Positions 11,194-22,410 of a DNA stretch of 64,000 bases are shown in pieces. Position 1 is the first letter of the stretch; every line of letters begins with the position of its first letter. The notes beneath the pieces were generated by a model, which saw only the letters and a list, made by a program, of their open reading frames with translations, ran no database searches and was not told the DNA's origin. A program made the translations under genes and the position numbers. This DNA comes from Apium graveolens (lineage: Eukaryota; Streptophyta; Magnoliopsida; Apiales; Apiaceae), in assembly GCF_009905375.1 (NCBI RefSeq), contig NC_133653.1:87719004-87783003 (forward strand), written 5' to 3'.

Positions 11194-11645
11194 TGTTTCT
11201 AGTTTGTAATTTTATTCATAACTTATTGTTGAACTTTATTTGTATCTAGAACTTATTATCTTTCGGGGTTTATTTATGTTGTTTTCTTCTTCATACCCTT
11301 CTCCTTTAATTTTTCAGCACTTATTATGCTTTTAAAGAGAATGTTAAATGACCTGAACTACTTGGCCCTTTGAGTTGTGCAACAAGCACTCCATATAATA
11401 GAAGAATTCTTGAAGTCTTCTTCTTTTCACAAAGTATTATCACAACTTAGATACCCAAAGGTTGAAATAATTTCAAACTCATATAAAGTATGGTTTTCCA
11501 AAACCTTACATGGTATGGGTTCGACCCTTAACAATAGTGAATCAACAATGTAAATCCTACTAAAATTAGAATATAAAATCCTACGCAAGCAAAGCTTCAA
11601 GGTGCTTTTTAACATAATTATCATTTTGACAAGTGAGAATCGTGC
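11194..11645. other. Spacer between the convergent antisense gene and integrase
   Basis: AT-rich, without coding potential. It separates two convergent reading frames and should hold the 3' end of the antisense transcript. No clear terminator signal could be fixed. Confidence 0.5.
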
Positions 11646-12578
11646 TCAACTGATTAACACATAGTAAACCTTCAGGTTTTGTGCATGCCAAGTTCTCGGG
11701 ACTTCAAAACCATCCATAGTCTCTAACTTGTAGGTTCCCCTTCCTTGAACGTTCTTAACCTTATAGGGCCCTTCCCAGTTTGGGGCAAGCTTTCCTTTCT
11801 GCCCTACTCCAGAGGCTTCCACTTTTCCAAGGACTAAATCTCCTTGCTTGAAGAACCTTTCCTTAACCCTTAGGTTGTAATAGAATGAAGCTTTCTTCTG
11901 ATAGTTTACTAGTTTCGCATGTGCTTCATCCCGTACTTCATCGATTAAGTCCAAGGCTAATCTTTGCCCCTCCTCATTTTCCTCAGCATTAAAAGCCTGG
12001 ATTCGGGGAGATGAGTGCGATATTTCTACGGGAACAACTGCTTCTGCCCCATACGCCAACATGAAGGGAGTGGCTCCGGTAGTGACTCTACAAGTAGTTC
12101 TGTAAGCCCATAGTATTGGGAGTATTTCATCCACCCAGTTATTCCTGGATTTCTCAATCCTCTTCTTTAGTCCGTCCAGGATTATTCGATTTGCCACTTC
12201 CGCTTGCCCATTGGCTTGCGGATGAGCCACAGAGGTAAATCGTAACTCAATCTCATTCTCCCTATAGTACTTCTTGAATTCCTCGTTGTTGAATTGTGTT
12301 CCATTGTCTGTGACTAGGATGCGGGGAATTCCATACCGGCACATAATATTTTCCCACAGGAATTGTGCATTAGTTGTGATTTTGGCCAAAGGCTTGGCTT
12401 CAATCCACTTAGTAAAATAATCAATAGCTACAATCAGGAACTTCCTTTGTGCCATAGCCATGGGGAAATGCCCCAGTATATCCATTCCCCACATAGCAAA
12501 GGGGATAGGTGAGTTGATAGAGGTCAGCATCTCGGGGGGTTGTCTAACGACAGGTGCATGCTTCTGACAGTGGTCACA
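11646..12578 (-). pseudogene. Integrase core and C-terminus, gypsy element
   Basis: Continues in frame from the zinc-binding N-terminus after a single TAG at 12579-12581. The core carries WGMDILGHFP, VTDNGTQF and PQANGQAEVANR, the D-D-E acids of retroviral-type integrases. The C-terminal part has GDLVLGKVEA and the GPYKV stretch (GPY/F module), and ends at 11646. It inserts the cDNA into the host genome. The domain is full length, but it can no longer be made as part of the polyprotein because of the upstream stops. Confidence 0.92.
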
Positions 12579-13750
12579 CTACTTCACATACTCATTGGCA
12601 TCAGCCATCATTTCTGGCCAGTAAAAGCCTAAACGGGTTATGTTATGAGCTAGTGCTCTGCCCCCCAAGTGTTGCCCACATATACCTCCATACACTTCTT
12701 CAAGAGCCAAGCGTGCCTCATCGGGCCTGAGACATCTTAGGTATAGAACTACATAAGATCTTTTATATAAAATCCCATCTATCAAGGAGTATCTTAATGC
12801 TCGAACAGCCAGCTTCCGTGCTTCAGTAGCATCATTTGGCAACCAACCGGTTTGAATATGAGTCTTAATGGGATCTATCCATGACGTCCCCAGACCTATG
12901 GGAGGTACAAGCTTAACATCAATGCTTCGCGTTTTCAAAATAAGGAAGCATACACTTCCTGAACTTTCCTCTATCTCAGATGAAGCAAACTTAGATAAGG
13001 CATCTGTCTTAGCATTTTCCTCTCTTGGAACGTGCTCAACATGGCATTCATCAAATTGGGTCATCACAGCCCTTACTAGGCGGACATACTTAGTCATCGT
13101 ATCATCCCTTGCCTCAAACTCTCCCTTCACCTGGGATATAACCAACTTTGTGTCTCCACAGACCTTCAAGTTCTTGACTCTCAGTGTCCCTGCTAGGCCG
13201 AGGCCAGCTATCAGAGCTTCATATTCTGCCTCATTATTTGTGGCTAGGAAGTCTAACTTCCTGGCATACTCCATCAAGAACCCATCAGGGCTTTGTAAAA
13301 CCAAATCCGCTCCACTTGAATTTGTTTTTGATGCCCCATCAAAATAGAGGACCCAATATTCCTTGTCCTTATCATCCATTTATTTGTCCACCTTATCAAC
13401 TTCCTTGTCTTGAGGTATGGTATCTTCCTGCCCCCCGACTTCTTGGTTGGGTATGGTACATTCCACCACGAAGTCAGCCAATGCCTGGGCTATTATTATC
13501 GTTTGTGGCTTATACTTGATGTCGAATTCTCCCAGCTCTATTGCCCACTTGATCAACCTCCCACTAGCCTTGGAACTATGAATGATATTTCGCAGGGGTT
13601 GGTTTGTTAGCACCTCAATCTTATGAGCCTGGAAGTAAAGACACAACTTCCTCGAATCCATTACCAAGGCTAAAGCAAATTTCTCAATAGTTGAATAATT
13701 CAATTCAGCTCCATGCAGGATTTTGCTGACATAGTATACGGTTTTTGGAT
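12579..13750 (-). pseudogene. Ty3 RNase H, archaeal-type RNase H and integrase zinc domain
   Basis: The right part (13380-13750) has the Ty3 RNase H end, with ELNYSTIEKFALALVMDSRK and LGEFDIKYKPQT. After an in-frame TAA at 13380-13382 (compatible with CAA), the second RNase H follows with YFDGAS, NNEAEYEAL, CGDTKLVISQV and AKTDALSKF, the D-E-D-D pattern. The integrase N-terminus (GGICGQHLGGRALAHNI, FYWPEM) ends at TAG 12579, after which its CDHC zinc pair continues in frame. A frameshift near 13740 separates this segment from RT. Two RNase H domains in a row are a hallmark of the Tat lineage. Confidence 0.88.
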
Positions 13751-15025
13751 TTTTAGTTCCTCCTTAACCAACACAGCGCTCAAGGCACTTTCTGAAACGG
13801 CCAAGTACAAGTATAAAACCTCATTCAAAGCTGGTTTGGCCAACAACGGAGCCTAAGCCATATATTTCTTTAATTCCTCGAATGCCTTCTGGCTTTCCTC
13901 ACTCCATACAAAATCCTTAACCTTCTTTAAGGATTTGAAGAACGACAAGCACTTGTCCCCAGATTTGGAGATGAATCATCCCAACGCAGCAACCCTTCCA
14001 GTGAGCTTTTGAACATCTTTGATAGTTTTTGGTGGCTCCATATCTAGGATTGCCTTTATTTTGTCAGGATTAGCCTCGATTCCTCTCTTGGAGATCATCA
14101 ATCCCAAAAAAATTTCAAACCCTACTCCGAAAGCACACTTCGCAGGGTTTAACATCATCTTGTGGTATCTCAGGACCTCAAAAGCTTCCCTCAAATGGGT
14201 TATATGGTCAGTCTTTACTAGACTCTTGACTAACATGTCATCAACATAGACTTCCATGGTCTTTCCAATAAGATCCTTAAAAATCTTATTTTCCAACCTT
14301 TGATAGGTGGCTCCTGCATTCTTGAGACCAAATGCCATAACAAGATAACAAAAAACACCAAAGTCAGTGATGAATGATACCTTTGGGATGTCATCCTTAT
14401 ACATCTTGATCTGATTATATCCACTAAATCCATCCATAAAGCTCAGCATCTCATGTCCAGCAGTGGCATCTATCAAAGTATCTATCCTTAGTAACGGGAA
14501 ACAGTCCTTGGGGCATGCGTCATTCAAATCAGTGAAATCTACACACATCCGCCACTTTTTATTGGCTTTCTTTACCATCACAGGGTTTGCCAACCATTCT
14601 GGAAATTGTATCTCCTCAATGAAAACAGCCTCTAAGAGCTTCTCTACTTCTTGTTTTATAGCTTTTTGCCTCTCTGAAGCAAAACTTCTTTTCTTTTGTT
14701 TCACTATTTTTCGGTTTGGATCCACATTCAGTTTGTGAGTGATTAGTTCCGGGTCTATGCCTGGCATATCAGCTGCCGACCATGCAAACACATCATTATT
14801 ATCTTGTAAAAACTTCACCAACTTCCCTCTAAGGGGCTCCTCTAGTGTTGCTCCAATGAAAGTCACTTTCTTAGGATCCTCAGGATCTAAAGGAATCGGA
14901 ACCAAGTCTTCTGCTGGCTTCCCCCTTTTCTCATCATGCTCACGGATATCCAGATCTTCAATGGGCAGAACCTGCCCCCCGACTCCATCTGCCCTTAAAG
15001 AGACTATATAACAGCTTCTAGCCAT
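13751..15025 (-). pseudogene. Reverse transcriptase, gypsy element
   Basis: Holds LLEAVFIEEIQFPEWLANPV, CVDFTDLNDACPKDCFPL, FSGYNQIKM and the catalytic YVDDMLVKS, followed by the thumb (KLTGRVAAL). In-frame stops at 13976-13978 (TGA, compatible with CGA) and 13853-13855 (TAG, compatible with CAG) fall in the connection before RNase H. The frame is continuous with the protease segment upstream, apart from two stops at 15038-15040 and 15029-15031. The Met at 15025 is just the first Met after those stops. Confidence 0.9.
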
Positions 15026-15292
15026 TTTTTAATCTCCTCACTCTTCTCCAATCCCATTCCGGGTGGGAAACTTCATAACTGAATGGTAGGAAGAAGGGAC
15101 TGCCTTGAAGGCATGTATCCCTGTTCTCCCCATGATAGCATTATAAGTTGAACTAGCCTTTACCACCACAAAGTCCAACATCTGTGTTACTTGCCTTGGT
15201 TCCTGACCTATAGTTGTTGTCAACTTGATTATCCCTTCTACGGGGCACTCTACTCCCGCAAATCCTTATATCGGCATATCGGTCAGGGTTAG
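15026..15292 (-). pseudogene. C-terminal half of the aspartic protease, gypsy element
   Basis: Contains LDFVVVKASSTYNAIMGRTG, the conserved C-terminal flap and ILG-like region of plant gypsy proteases, and KFPTRNGIGEE leading toward RT. It lies in the same frame as gag but is cut by TAA at 15293-15295 and 15266-15268 on the N-terminal side, and by TGA 15038 and TAA 15029 on the C-terminal side. CAA to TAA and CGA to TGA explain most of these. Confidence 0.82.
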
Positions 15293-17367
15293 TTAAGAAT
15301 CATTATAACCCATCCTTAAAAAGGTGTCATGGAGTAATATATCCACCGAAGCACCATTATCCACGAGGACTCTCTTGACCGGGCTATTTCCTATTATCGG
15401 TGTTATGACCAGCAGGTCGTCATGAGGAAATTTCACACCCTCTAGGTCAGAATCATCAAAAGCCAGTGTTACTTCTGTCCTGGCCCTTTTCGGGGCTTCT
15501 CCAACAATATGCATAACCTCTGTAGTATATGTTTTCCTGGAGTTCCTGGCTAATCCAGCAGCAGTTGGTCCTCCAAAGATTGTATTTATCACAGGCCCTC
15601 GGGGTCGTGGTCCGCCAAAGATCGTGTTTATCACAGACCCTCTAGGTTGGGGATTCCGCCCCTGATCATCTTGATCCCACCTACGATCTTCAAAGTTCTT
15701 TCTTCCATTATTATTCCTATCCCCTACTTCTCTAGTGTATTTATTCAACCTTCCTTTTCGAATAAGGAACTCAATTTCATCTTTAAGTTTTCTACACTCA
15801 TCGGTGTCATGGCCAACATCCTTGTGAAATCTACAATACTTACTCTTATCTAGCTTGGTAGGATCAGCCTTCAAGGGTTTAGGCCAACGAATATCTCGAT
15901 CTTTCTCGATTTCCATCAAGATTTGGCTTCTAGGAGCATTTAGCTTAGCATACTCAGTGAACTTTTGCCCAGGTCGTCCCTTCTTTGGGGTTGAATCAGG
16001 GTTTTGCTCGGTTCTGGGATACTTGTCCTTAGCAATATATTCCAGATCAGTTTTCTGTTTCTTTCCTCCAGTGGGCTCGTTACTTACTATTGTCTTCCTC
16101 ATGCTCTCCTCCACCTTGATGTACTCATCGGCCCTATCTTGGAGCTGCAACATGCTTTCAGGGGGGCGCTTGGCCAAGGACATCTTAAAGAACTCATCCC
16201 TAGTTCCTTGTTGCAGTGCTATCATGGCTACCTTGTCATCAAGGTCCGGGACTTTTAAAGCCTCCTTTGTGAAACGATTCAAGTAGTCTCTCAAAGATTC
16301 CTTTGCTCCCTGCACAATGCTCATGACGGATGCTGAACTTTTCTCATGCACTCTCCCACTGATAAATTGTTTGATAAAAGCCTGACTTAATTCTCTGAAG
16401 GATCCAATGGAGTTCGGGGGCAAACTACTATACCATCTTTGAGCCATTCCCGACAGGGTTTGAGGAAAGACTTGACACTTAATAGCGCCATTCACGGGCT
16501 GCAGCAACAGTGCATTAGAGAATGTCCTGACATGATTGGAGGGATCTCCAGTGCCATCATAAGCTTTGATAGTGGGCATCCTGAACTTCCTTGAGATATG
16601 GGCATTCATTATCTCTTCAGTAAATGGTGGAGTAGGATCATCAGGATCTCCAAGGGGAAGAAGATTGCTTGGATCAGTTCTCGGGACTACAGCCCTTCTT
16701 TGTATTGGACCATCCAGGTCTCTGATCGGAGGAGGATTTCTCCCCCTTGGAGGTATTGGGGGTCTAGAGTTCTGGTGCGCCTCCAAGTCGCGCTTCAGCC
16801 TTTGAATCTCAGCCTCGTGAGCCCTGATCCTTTCCTGCACTTCTTGGGGATTCGTCCCTTGGATGCTCCTAGGACGTTGGCTACCATCAGCCATCGGCTC
16901 TTTCCCAGCACGTCTCCTTCTTGGGGCCACTTCATCATCCGAAGATTCGGAGTCTCTCTCAGTGTAAGGACCAGAAAATTCCTGATCCTCAGGGATAGAA
17001 GTCAAACCTCGTATGTAGGGGGCGATCGCCCTCGTGCTTCACTCCATCCAGCGTGTCCACTTCCTCCAACCTCGGGGTAAAGGGGCATCCCATAAGGGGG
17101 GTTAGTGGTTACAACAGTTGAATATTCGTACCCAATGGGTCGAGAATTCACATGTGTATGTAGTTGTTGAAGTTGGGGATTCGTACCTTGAGGAGCCGGG
17201 GGAATCGTCCCTTGAGGTTGAGGTTTAGTTTCCCCTACCTGGGCTCCTCCTTGGGTGACGGCATAGGTCAAATGCGGAGGTACCTCCACAGTTGACGAAA
17301 TTGTTTGGGTTGTCCCCGCGGGTGTTCCTCCTTCAGGGGCGCTGCTTGTTCTCCGTGTTCTCGCCAT
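15293..17367 (-). pseudogene. gag polyprotein with start of protease, gypsy element
   Basis: The ATG at 17367 begins MARTRRTSSAPEGGTPAG. The first 120 codons are proline/glutamine-rich and end at a frameshift around 17005-17020, after which the second frame runs to 15293. That frame has a coiled coil (about 16870-16780), the retrotransposon gag domain (RTFSNALLLQPVNGAIKCQ, MAQRWYSSLPPNSIGSF), a CCHC-like knuckle CRFHKDVGHDTDEC and the protease active site VDNGASVDIL before a TAA. Gag forms the virus-like particle and binds RNA. The frameshift lies beside a C-run, so a small indel there is likely. Confidence 0.9.
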
Positions 17368-17383
17368 GGTTGTTGTTGTGTGT

Positions 17384-17401
17384 TTCCCACAGACGGCACC
17401 A
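17384..17401 (-). other. tRNA primer binding site of the gypsy element
   Basis: Minus-strand TGGTGCCGTCTGTGGGAA starts two bases inside the LTR edge (17404). This matches the form commonly seen next to 5' LTRs of plant gypsy elements. The exact tRNA was not assigned. Confidence 0.75.
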
Positions 17402-17403
17402 AA

Positions 17404-17968
17404 TGTTATGGATCAAAAACTAAGGTATATTAATTATTGTACTTATTACTAAGGAACGTGAGCTTCGAGGCTCGATTTGACTGCTCTTGTGTTTCGTGAC
17501 TCAATCTGCCTTAACAAGATGCCTACGTACCTTGCTGATTGCCAAGGATCAAGTCAAAAAACATAGTTCTGATTTGTGGGGTGAGACCCCTTATATTGAT
17601 GTTGGGAGTCCTTGAATGGGACTAGGGTTAGGAGACTTGGTGGGCAAGTCTCAGAATCAGAATGGACTTTGCAGTCCTACGAAGTATGAAGTTGATCCCC
17701 TATTCAATTAGATCCTTTAAGGGCTGATCTACAAGGATTCATGTCCCTATTAGGACTCATCTCAGTAGCTGTTTTTCTCCCTTATTAATTAATTACGAAA
17801 TTAATTAATATTCAGGGTTTTGGGGCTTCTTTGTTCCATCAGGCCTGATCTATGTGTTAACCTTTTTGGTCTGAATGTCATACATCTTCTTATTGGGCTT
17901 TGTAGCCCAAATCATGTGTAATTAATGCAATATTAATTACATAATCAGGATTTATTTATTCCCTATCA
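17404..17968 (-). repeat. 5' LTR of the minus-strand gypsy element
   Basis: 565 bp, matching the 562-bp LTR at 7439-8000 with about 20 substitutions and one small indel. It carries the element's promoter on the minus strand. Confidence 0.95.
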
Positions 17969-17973
17969 TTAAG

Positions 17974-18573
17974 CTTTCATTTTCTTAAAAAATTATAAAA
18001 AAATTGAGAAAATATGTTCCATGTAACCTAGATTTTTAGAAATAGAAAAGTGGAAAACATATTCAAAATTCAAATCATGTTAATTTTCTATTTTCTAATT
18101 TTATAAACTTAAATAAATGATCATATACATGTGATATTCTTAAATTTAAAAAAAAATTATTTACTTATAAAACCGTTCTTTCAAAATATTTACAAATTTT
18201 CTGTTTAGAAAAATAAAATTACGTTTCATAGTCGTCCTATTCTATTAAAAGATTAAAATAATTATTTTGAAAATACTTGGTTTAAATATATGTGATAAAA
18301 ATGTCAAAAATATGCATTGATTTTCACAAATTTACATTTTATTTTGTTTGGAACCAGAGTAATTTTTATAGTATTCATTAATAAACTCCTCTCTAATAAT
18401 TTATTAATTTGTTAATTCTTTAGAATTCAAATGACTCCGTGTAAATCAAATGACTGAGGAGAAGAGCACCCCAATTGAGACCACTAACTCGTCCGTTCCT
18501 AATTTTACGTCGGGTTTTCCAATTTTTCCTATTATGAAAAACGAACTTACTTTTTATGCGGAGAAGTGTTGAA
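17974..18573. other. AT-rich non-coding stretch
   Basis: No gene or clear element is seen between the two LTR elements. Confidence 0.5.
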
Positions 18574-18578
18574 AATTA

Positions 18579-19131
18579 TGATAGTGCATGTAGCTCCTGC
18601 AAGTACCAGGCCCAGACTCCTAACTCATTCCAGTCCCGCACACTACTAGTCCTAACTGGCCAAGTCCCGCAAGCCCAACCTTGGGAGGTCCCAGCACGTG
18701 AGGCACATGCTGAGACACATGATAGGGACAATTGTCACCCATCAACCATGGGAATAATCAAGGCACGTGTCAGAAGATCCTCAGAACATTCCCCAACCAG
18801 TCCCGTCCCGACGCGTGTAAAGCATCCACTCTCGCCTGGTGTCCTCCGCTCCTAGAACCGACGACTAGGATTAAAAGGTACCAACCCCTAAACCCTACCC
18901 TTGGGCTATAAATAGCCTAAAGAGGAAAGGTTTTGGGGTTAATCACTCTCTCACACTCATATACACACACAGCCACCTTGCATCCCTATATATCTTCATC
19001 TTCCCAAAAAGCGAGTTCTTACTTTCACACCGGAGGTACCGCGGGACCCAAACCCCCCTTCCGGCGTTGTTTTGTAGGAGCCCCACGACAACTACACCAC
19101 CGCGGGAAATGATCCAGGCGCGGCGTCGAAG
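18579..19131 (+). repeat. 5' LTR of the non-autonomous element (3' end deleted)
   Basis: Starts TGATAGTGCATG; a TATA box GCTATAAATAG lies near 18906. Similarity to the right LTR stops at GCGTCGAAG (19131); the terminal bases before the expected CA are lost. Confidence 0.9.
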
Positions 19132-19849
19132 TCCAGATCAAAAAGTCCAGACTAAACTTACACTAAACCAATAAACACAACCCACCATAGTCCGGACTCA
19201 AAATACACCCAACTCAAAGAAATACAAACCCCAAACTATCAGTCCGGACTAAACATGCAAGTCCAGACTAACCTAAAAACCCTAGTTCCAGAAACACTTC
19301 CAAAATGAAATTAAAAACCAAAATATGACAGAAACACATATACATACAAATATACATAGGCATACTCAAACAAGCAAACACAAAAACGCATGAACAACTC
19401 GAAACAAAAAGAAAAGAAAAAGCAGAAGCAACCAAAATTATTCCTCGAAACAGATACAAAAGGAAAAGTGCAAGAAAGACCAGAAAAGCTTACAAGTATA
19501 GAGAATATGAAGAGGTTGGGGACGACCGAGCAACGACGGCATACCGGAAAATCTCCTGAGACAAACTTCGGAAAAGCTTCAGAGAAAAAAGAAAAGGCGA
19601 GAAGAAGAAACAAAGGTAAAAAATAAAAAGAAGGGAGAGGGGTGCCTTTTAAAGGCACGGTGAAACTCAACGGCCTTTCCACGTGGCCAAATCTGGGCCA
19701 TCCATCAAGAAAAATTATATATACACAGCAATATATATACAGTTATTAATGCAAGTAATTATTACTGCACGTCTTTTCAAAAAAGATAATTATAATAATT
19801 TAAATCATTGGGGGGGAAAACGAAAATGCTTCATCTTCCACTCCGGATC

Positions 19850-20440
19850 CTGTAACTCCAACCACTCCGAACTAGGGGCAAGGCAAAGCACAAATTCTTC
19901 TAAACCAACAAACCTTAGTCCCGATTGGCTGAACTCAACACAATCCGGACTGGGGGGCAGGCAAAGCTCAAATTCTGCTAAAGACAACTTGCCTTAGTCC
20001 TGATTGGCTGAACTCAACACAATCCAGACTGGGGGGCAGGCAAATCTCAAATTTTTCTAAAGACAACTCACCTTAGTCCTGATTGGCTGAACTCAACACA
20101 ATCCGGACTGGGGGGCAAGCAAAGCTCAAATTCTTCTAAAAACAAGTCACCTTAATCCTGATTGGCTGAACTCAACACAATCCGGACTGGGGGGCAAGCA
20201 AAGCTCAAATTCTTCTAAAGACAACTCACCTTAGTCCTGATTGGCTGAACTCAACACAATCCGGACTAGGGGGCAAGCAAAGCACAAATTCTTCTAAAGA
20301 CAAGTCACCTTAGTCCTGATTGGCTGAACTCAACACAATCCGGGCTGCAGGGCAAGCAAAGCGCATATTCTTCAAAAGACAACTAACCTTACTCCCTCAA
20401 TCCGGACTGGGGGGCAGGCAAAGTTCAAACTCACAAGACA
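19850..20440. repeat. 79-bp tandem repeat, about seven units
   Basis: GATTGGCTG recurs at 19923, 20002, 20081, 20160, 20239 and 20318, always 79 bp apart. Units carry the half-palindrome TCCGGACT followed by a G-run. It occupies most of the internal region of the non-autonomous LTR element and ends just before its polypurine tract. Confidence 0.95.
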
Positions 20441-20493
20441 AAACCAACCTTACTCCCTCATCCATAAAATCTGCATAAGGGAGTGGGGGCACA

Positions 20494-21072
20494 TGATAGT
20501 ACATGTATCTCCTGCAAGGACCAGGCCCGGACTCCTAACTCAATCCAGTCCCGCACACTACTAGTCCTAACTGGCCAGTCCCGCAAGCCCAACCTTGGGA
20601 GGTTCCAGCACGTGAGGCACATGCTGAGACACATGATAGGGACAACTGTCACCCATCAACCATGGGAATAATCAAGGCACGTGTCAGAAGATCCTCAGAA
20701 AATTCCCCAACCAGTCCCGTCCCGACACGTGTAAAGCATCCACTCCAGTCAGGTGTCCTCCGCTTCTAGAACCGACGACTACGATTAAAAGGTATCAATC
20801 CCTAAACCCTACCATTGGGCTATAAATAGCCCAAGGAGGAAAGATTTTGGGGTTAATCACTCTCTTACACTCATATACACACACAGCCACCTTGCATCCC
20901 TATCTATCTTCATCTTCCCCAAAAGCGAGTTCTTACTCTCACATCAGAGGCGCCGCGGGATCCAAACCCCCCTTCTAGTGTTGTTTTGTAGGAGCCCCAC
21001 GATAGCTACACCACCGCGGCGAAGGTTCCTGGCGTGGCGTCGAAGGAGAAGTCCCGCCACCAGGAGTTATCA
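20494..21072 (+). repeat. 3' LTR of the non-autonomous element
   Basis: 579 bp from TGATAGTACATG to GAGTTATCA, followed by the AATTA target duplication. It is the complete LTR copy. Confidence 0.92.
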
Positions 21073-21308
21073 AATTATAAATAATAATTTTCTATAACCA
21101 GTTATAATTTGGAAAAACAAAGAAAATCCTGTTTTCTTTTTTTGGATTTTCTGTTTGGAAAATTTATGAAATGAATATGTTTTGAGTTTTATTCAGTTTT
21201 TAATGAAATGTTTTCTGGAAAATGGATCAAGGGAACATGGCCTTAATTTTTCATGGGAAAAATTTTTATTTAATTTTAAAAAAATTTAAAACTAAAAGCA
21301 ATTTGTAT

Positions 21309-21878
21309 TAGGGGTGATCAAACCGCAAAAATCGTGTGCACCGCACCATAGCGAACCCCAAAATGCGTTTTTATTCTTTTATGTTACTGTTGTGATTTGA
21401 GTTTTTAACAAACTGCACATTTTAACATTACGGTTCAAACCGCACCGCACTGCACTGCAATTTTATATTTATTTATATATTTTTTATATATATATATAGC
21501 ATGATGTATATATAGATATATTTATAGATTATAGATTCATTTCTTATTTACCATATTTCTTCAAAAAAAATCTTATTTACTATAATTTTGTGTTATCAAT
21601 GCTAGTTTACATATCATAAATTATTGACATATATTTATTTTTAATCAAAAACATAATATTTTTAGCTTTTTTGTTTAGATAAATTTTTATTATATTTGTA
21701 TGTAAATATTAACTTCTTTGACTAAATAAATCACGTAAATCGTATTACAACGCACCGCATTTTCGTATTGTGATTTATGCGATTTTTAAGATTACGCGAT
21801 CCAAGTGAAAATTTGATCAAATCTTACATGTGATTTGATTTATGAAAAAATCGCACCGCCGGGGTTACGATCATCCTA
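21309..21878. mobile_element. hAT-like MITE, degenerate
   Basis: Begins TAGGGGTGATCAAACCGCA and ends with a loose complement (GTTACGATCATCCTA). Internal 'accgcac' motifs near both ends are inverted, as in the clear hAT MITEs at 40661 and 41647. No 8-bp target duplication is recognisable, so limits are approximate. Confidence 0.5.
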
Positions 21879-21909
21879 AGGGTTTACAAATGTTGAACGA
21901 CATCAAATC

Positions 21910-22090
21910 CTATACTAGTAGAGTTGACGTGGTCAATGCCAGTAATTCTTAAAATTAATTAAAATATAATTATATATATTATTATATAAGACTTCTAGGC
22001 TGTTCTTTTAACACCAGGGAATCAACTTGGAACAACATTCAAAACTTGGAAGATTCAGGGAATGCAATCTCAGTGTGATCTCGACAGTGA
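21910..22090. repeat. Diverged dispersed repeat, copy 1
   Basis: AGTTGACGTGGTCAATGCCAG begins a stretch that recurs, diverged, near 24605 and 25508; each copy continues with a TTAATTA-rich block and an 'aactt-gg-aa-att-caaaactt' block. Similarity resumes with 24605's surroundings at 22425-22480, beyond the inserted MITE. Confidence 0.55.
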
Positions 22091-22116
22091 GATGCTATAA
22101 GATAAAATAGAAAAAA

Positions 22117-22410
22117 TGTCAAAAATAGCCGATTTTTGAAAAAATTTAACAAAAATAGTCATTCTGAAAAAAGTGGTCAATTTTGGTCGATTGAATACTC
22201 CACTGTCAGTTGGGTATCCCAATTTGTATAAGATACTCCACTGGTAGTTGGGTATTTCATATATGGGATACTTCACTGGTAGTTGGGTATCTTGTATAGA
22301 GTGGATACTTCACTGACAGTTGGGTATCCCATCGGCTAAAGTTGGCCAACTTTTCAGAAATTGGTTATTTTTGTTAATTTTGTGTAAAAATAAGCTAAAT
22401 TTGTCCTTTA
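22117..22410. mobile_element. Long-inverted-repeat MITE, Mutator-like
   Basis: Arms of about 45 bp (TCAAAAATAGCCGATTTTTG... at the left, its loose complement at 22360-22410) enclose four copies of a GATACTCCACTGGTAGTTGGG-like motif in alternating spacing. No coding capacity. Assignment to Mutator-like elements rests only on the long terminal repeats. Confidence 0.5.

Larger units (their letters stand above)
7439..17968 (-). mobile_element. Complete Tat-lineage Ty3/gypsy element with antisense extra gene
   Basis: A 10.5-kb element bounded by two LTRs of 562 and 565 bp, with near-matching 5-bp target duplications (CTAAG at 7434-7438, TTAAG at 17969-17973). Transcription is on the minus strand: the primer site adjoins the right LTR and the polypurine tract adjoins the left one. 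Minus-strand order is LTR, gag, protease, RT, RNase H, second RNase H, integrase, spacer, an antisense intron-containing gene, repeat arrays, polypurine tract, LTR. About 20 differences between the LTRs by eye (roughly 96% identity) indicate a moderately old insertion. At least seven in-frame stops and two frameshifts in gag-pol make it non-autonomous now. Confidence 0.95.
18579..21072 (+). mobile_element. Non-autonomous LTR retrotransposon, 2.5 kb
   Basis: Two LTRs (18579-19131 and 20494-21072) flank 1.36 kb with no convincing coding region. A perfect 5-bp target duplication (AATTA at 18574-18578 and 21073-21077) and a G-rich polypurine tract before the right LTR (AAGGGAGTGGGGGCACA, 20477-20493) establish its nature and plus orientation. 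The left LTR lacks about 20-27 bp of its 3' end and no primer site is visible there, so this copy cannot be copied again. LTR layout (TATA box, 'ccggagg' leader) resembles the first gypsy element, hinting at a Tat-derived parasite. Confidence 0.92.

Noticed and set aside
18556..18855. 99-codon frame in the LTR at 18579
   Set aside because: It overlaps LTR sequence, is broken in the partner LTR and has no family resemblance.
18885..18900. Telomere-like CTAAACCCTA words
   Set aside because: Only isolated single words inside an LTR leader; no tandem array.
19311..19682. 123-codon minus-strand hydrophobic frame
   Set aside because: It is the mirror of an A/G-rich, lysine-coding stretch in a non-coding LTR element, so the hydrophobic look comes from composition.
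19850..20440. Regular 79-bp repeats as a CRISPR array
   Set aside because: The whole unit repeats without variable spacers, it lies inside a plant LTR element with target duplication, and no cas genes exist here.
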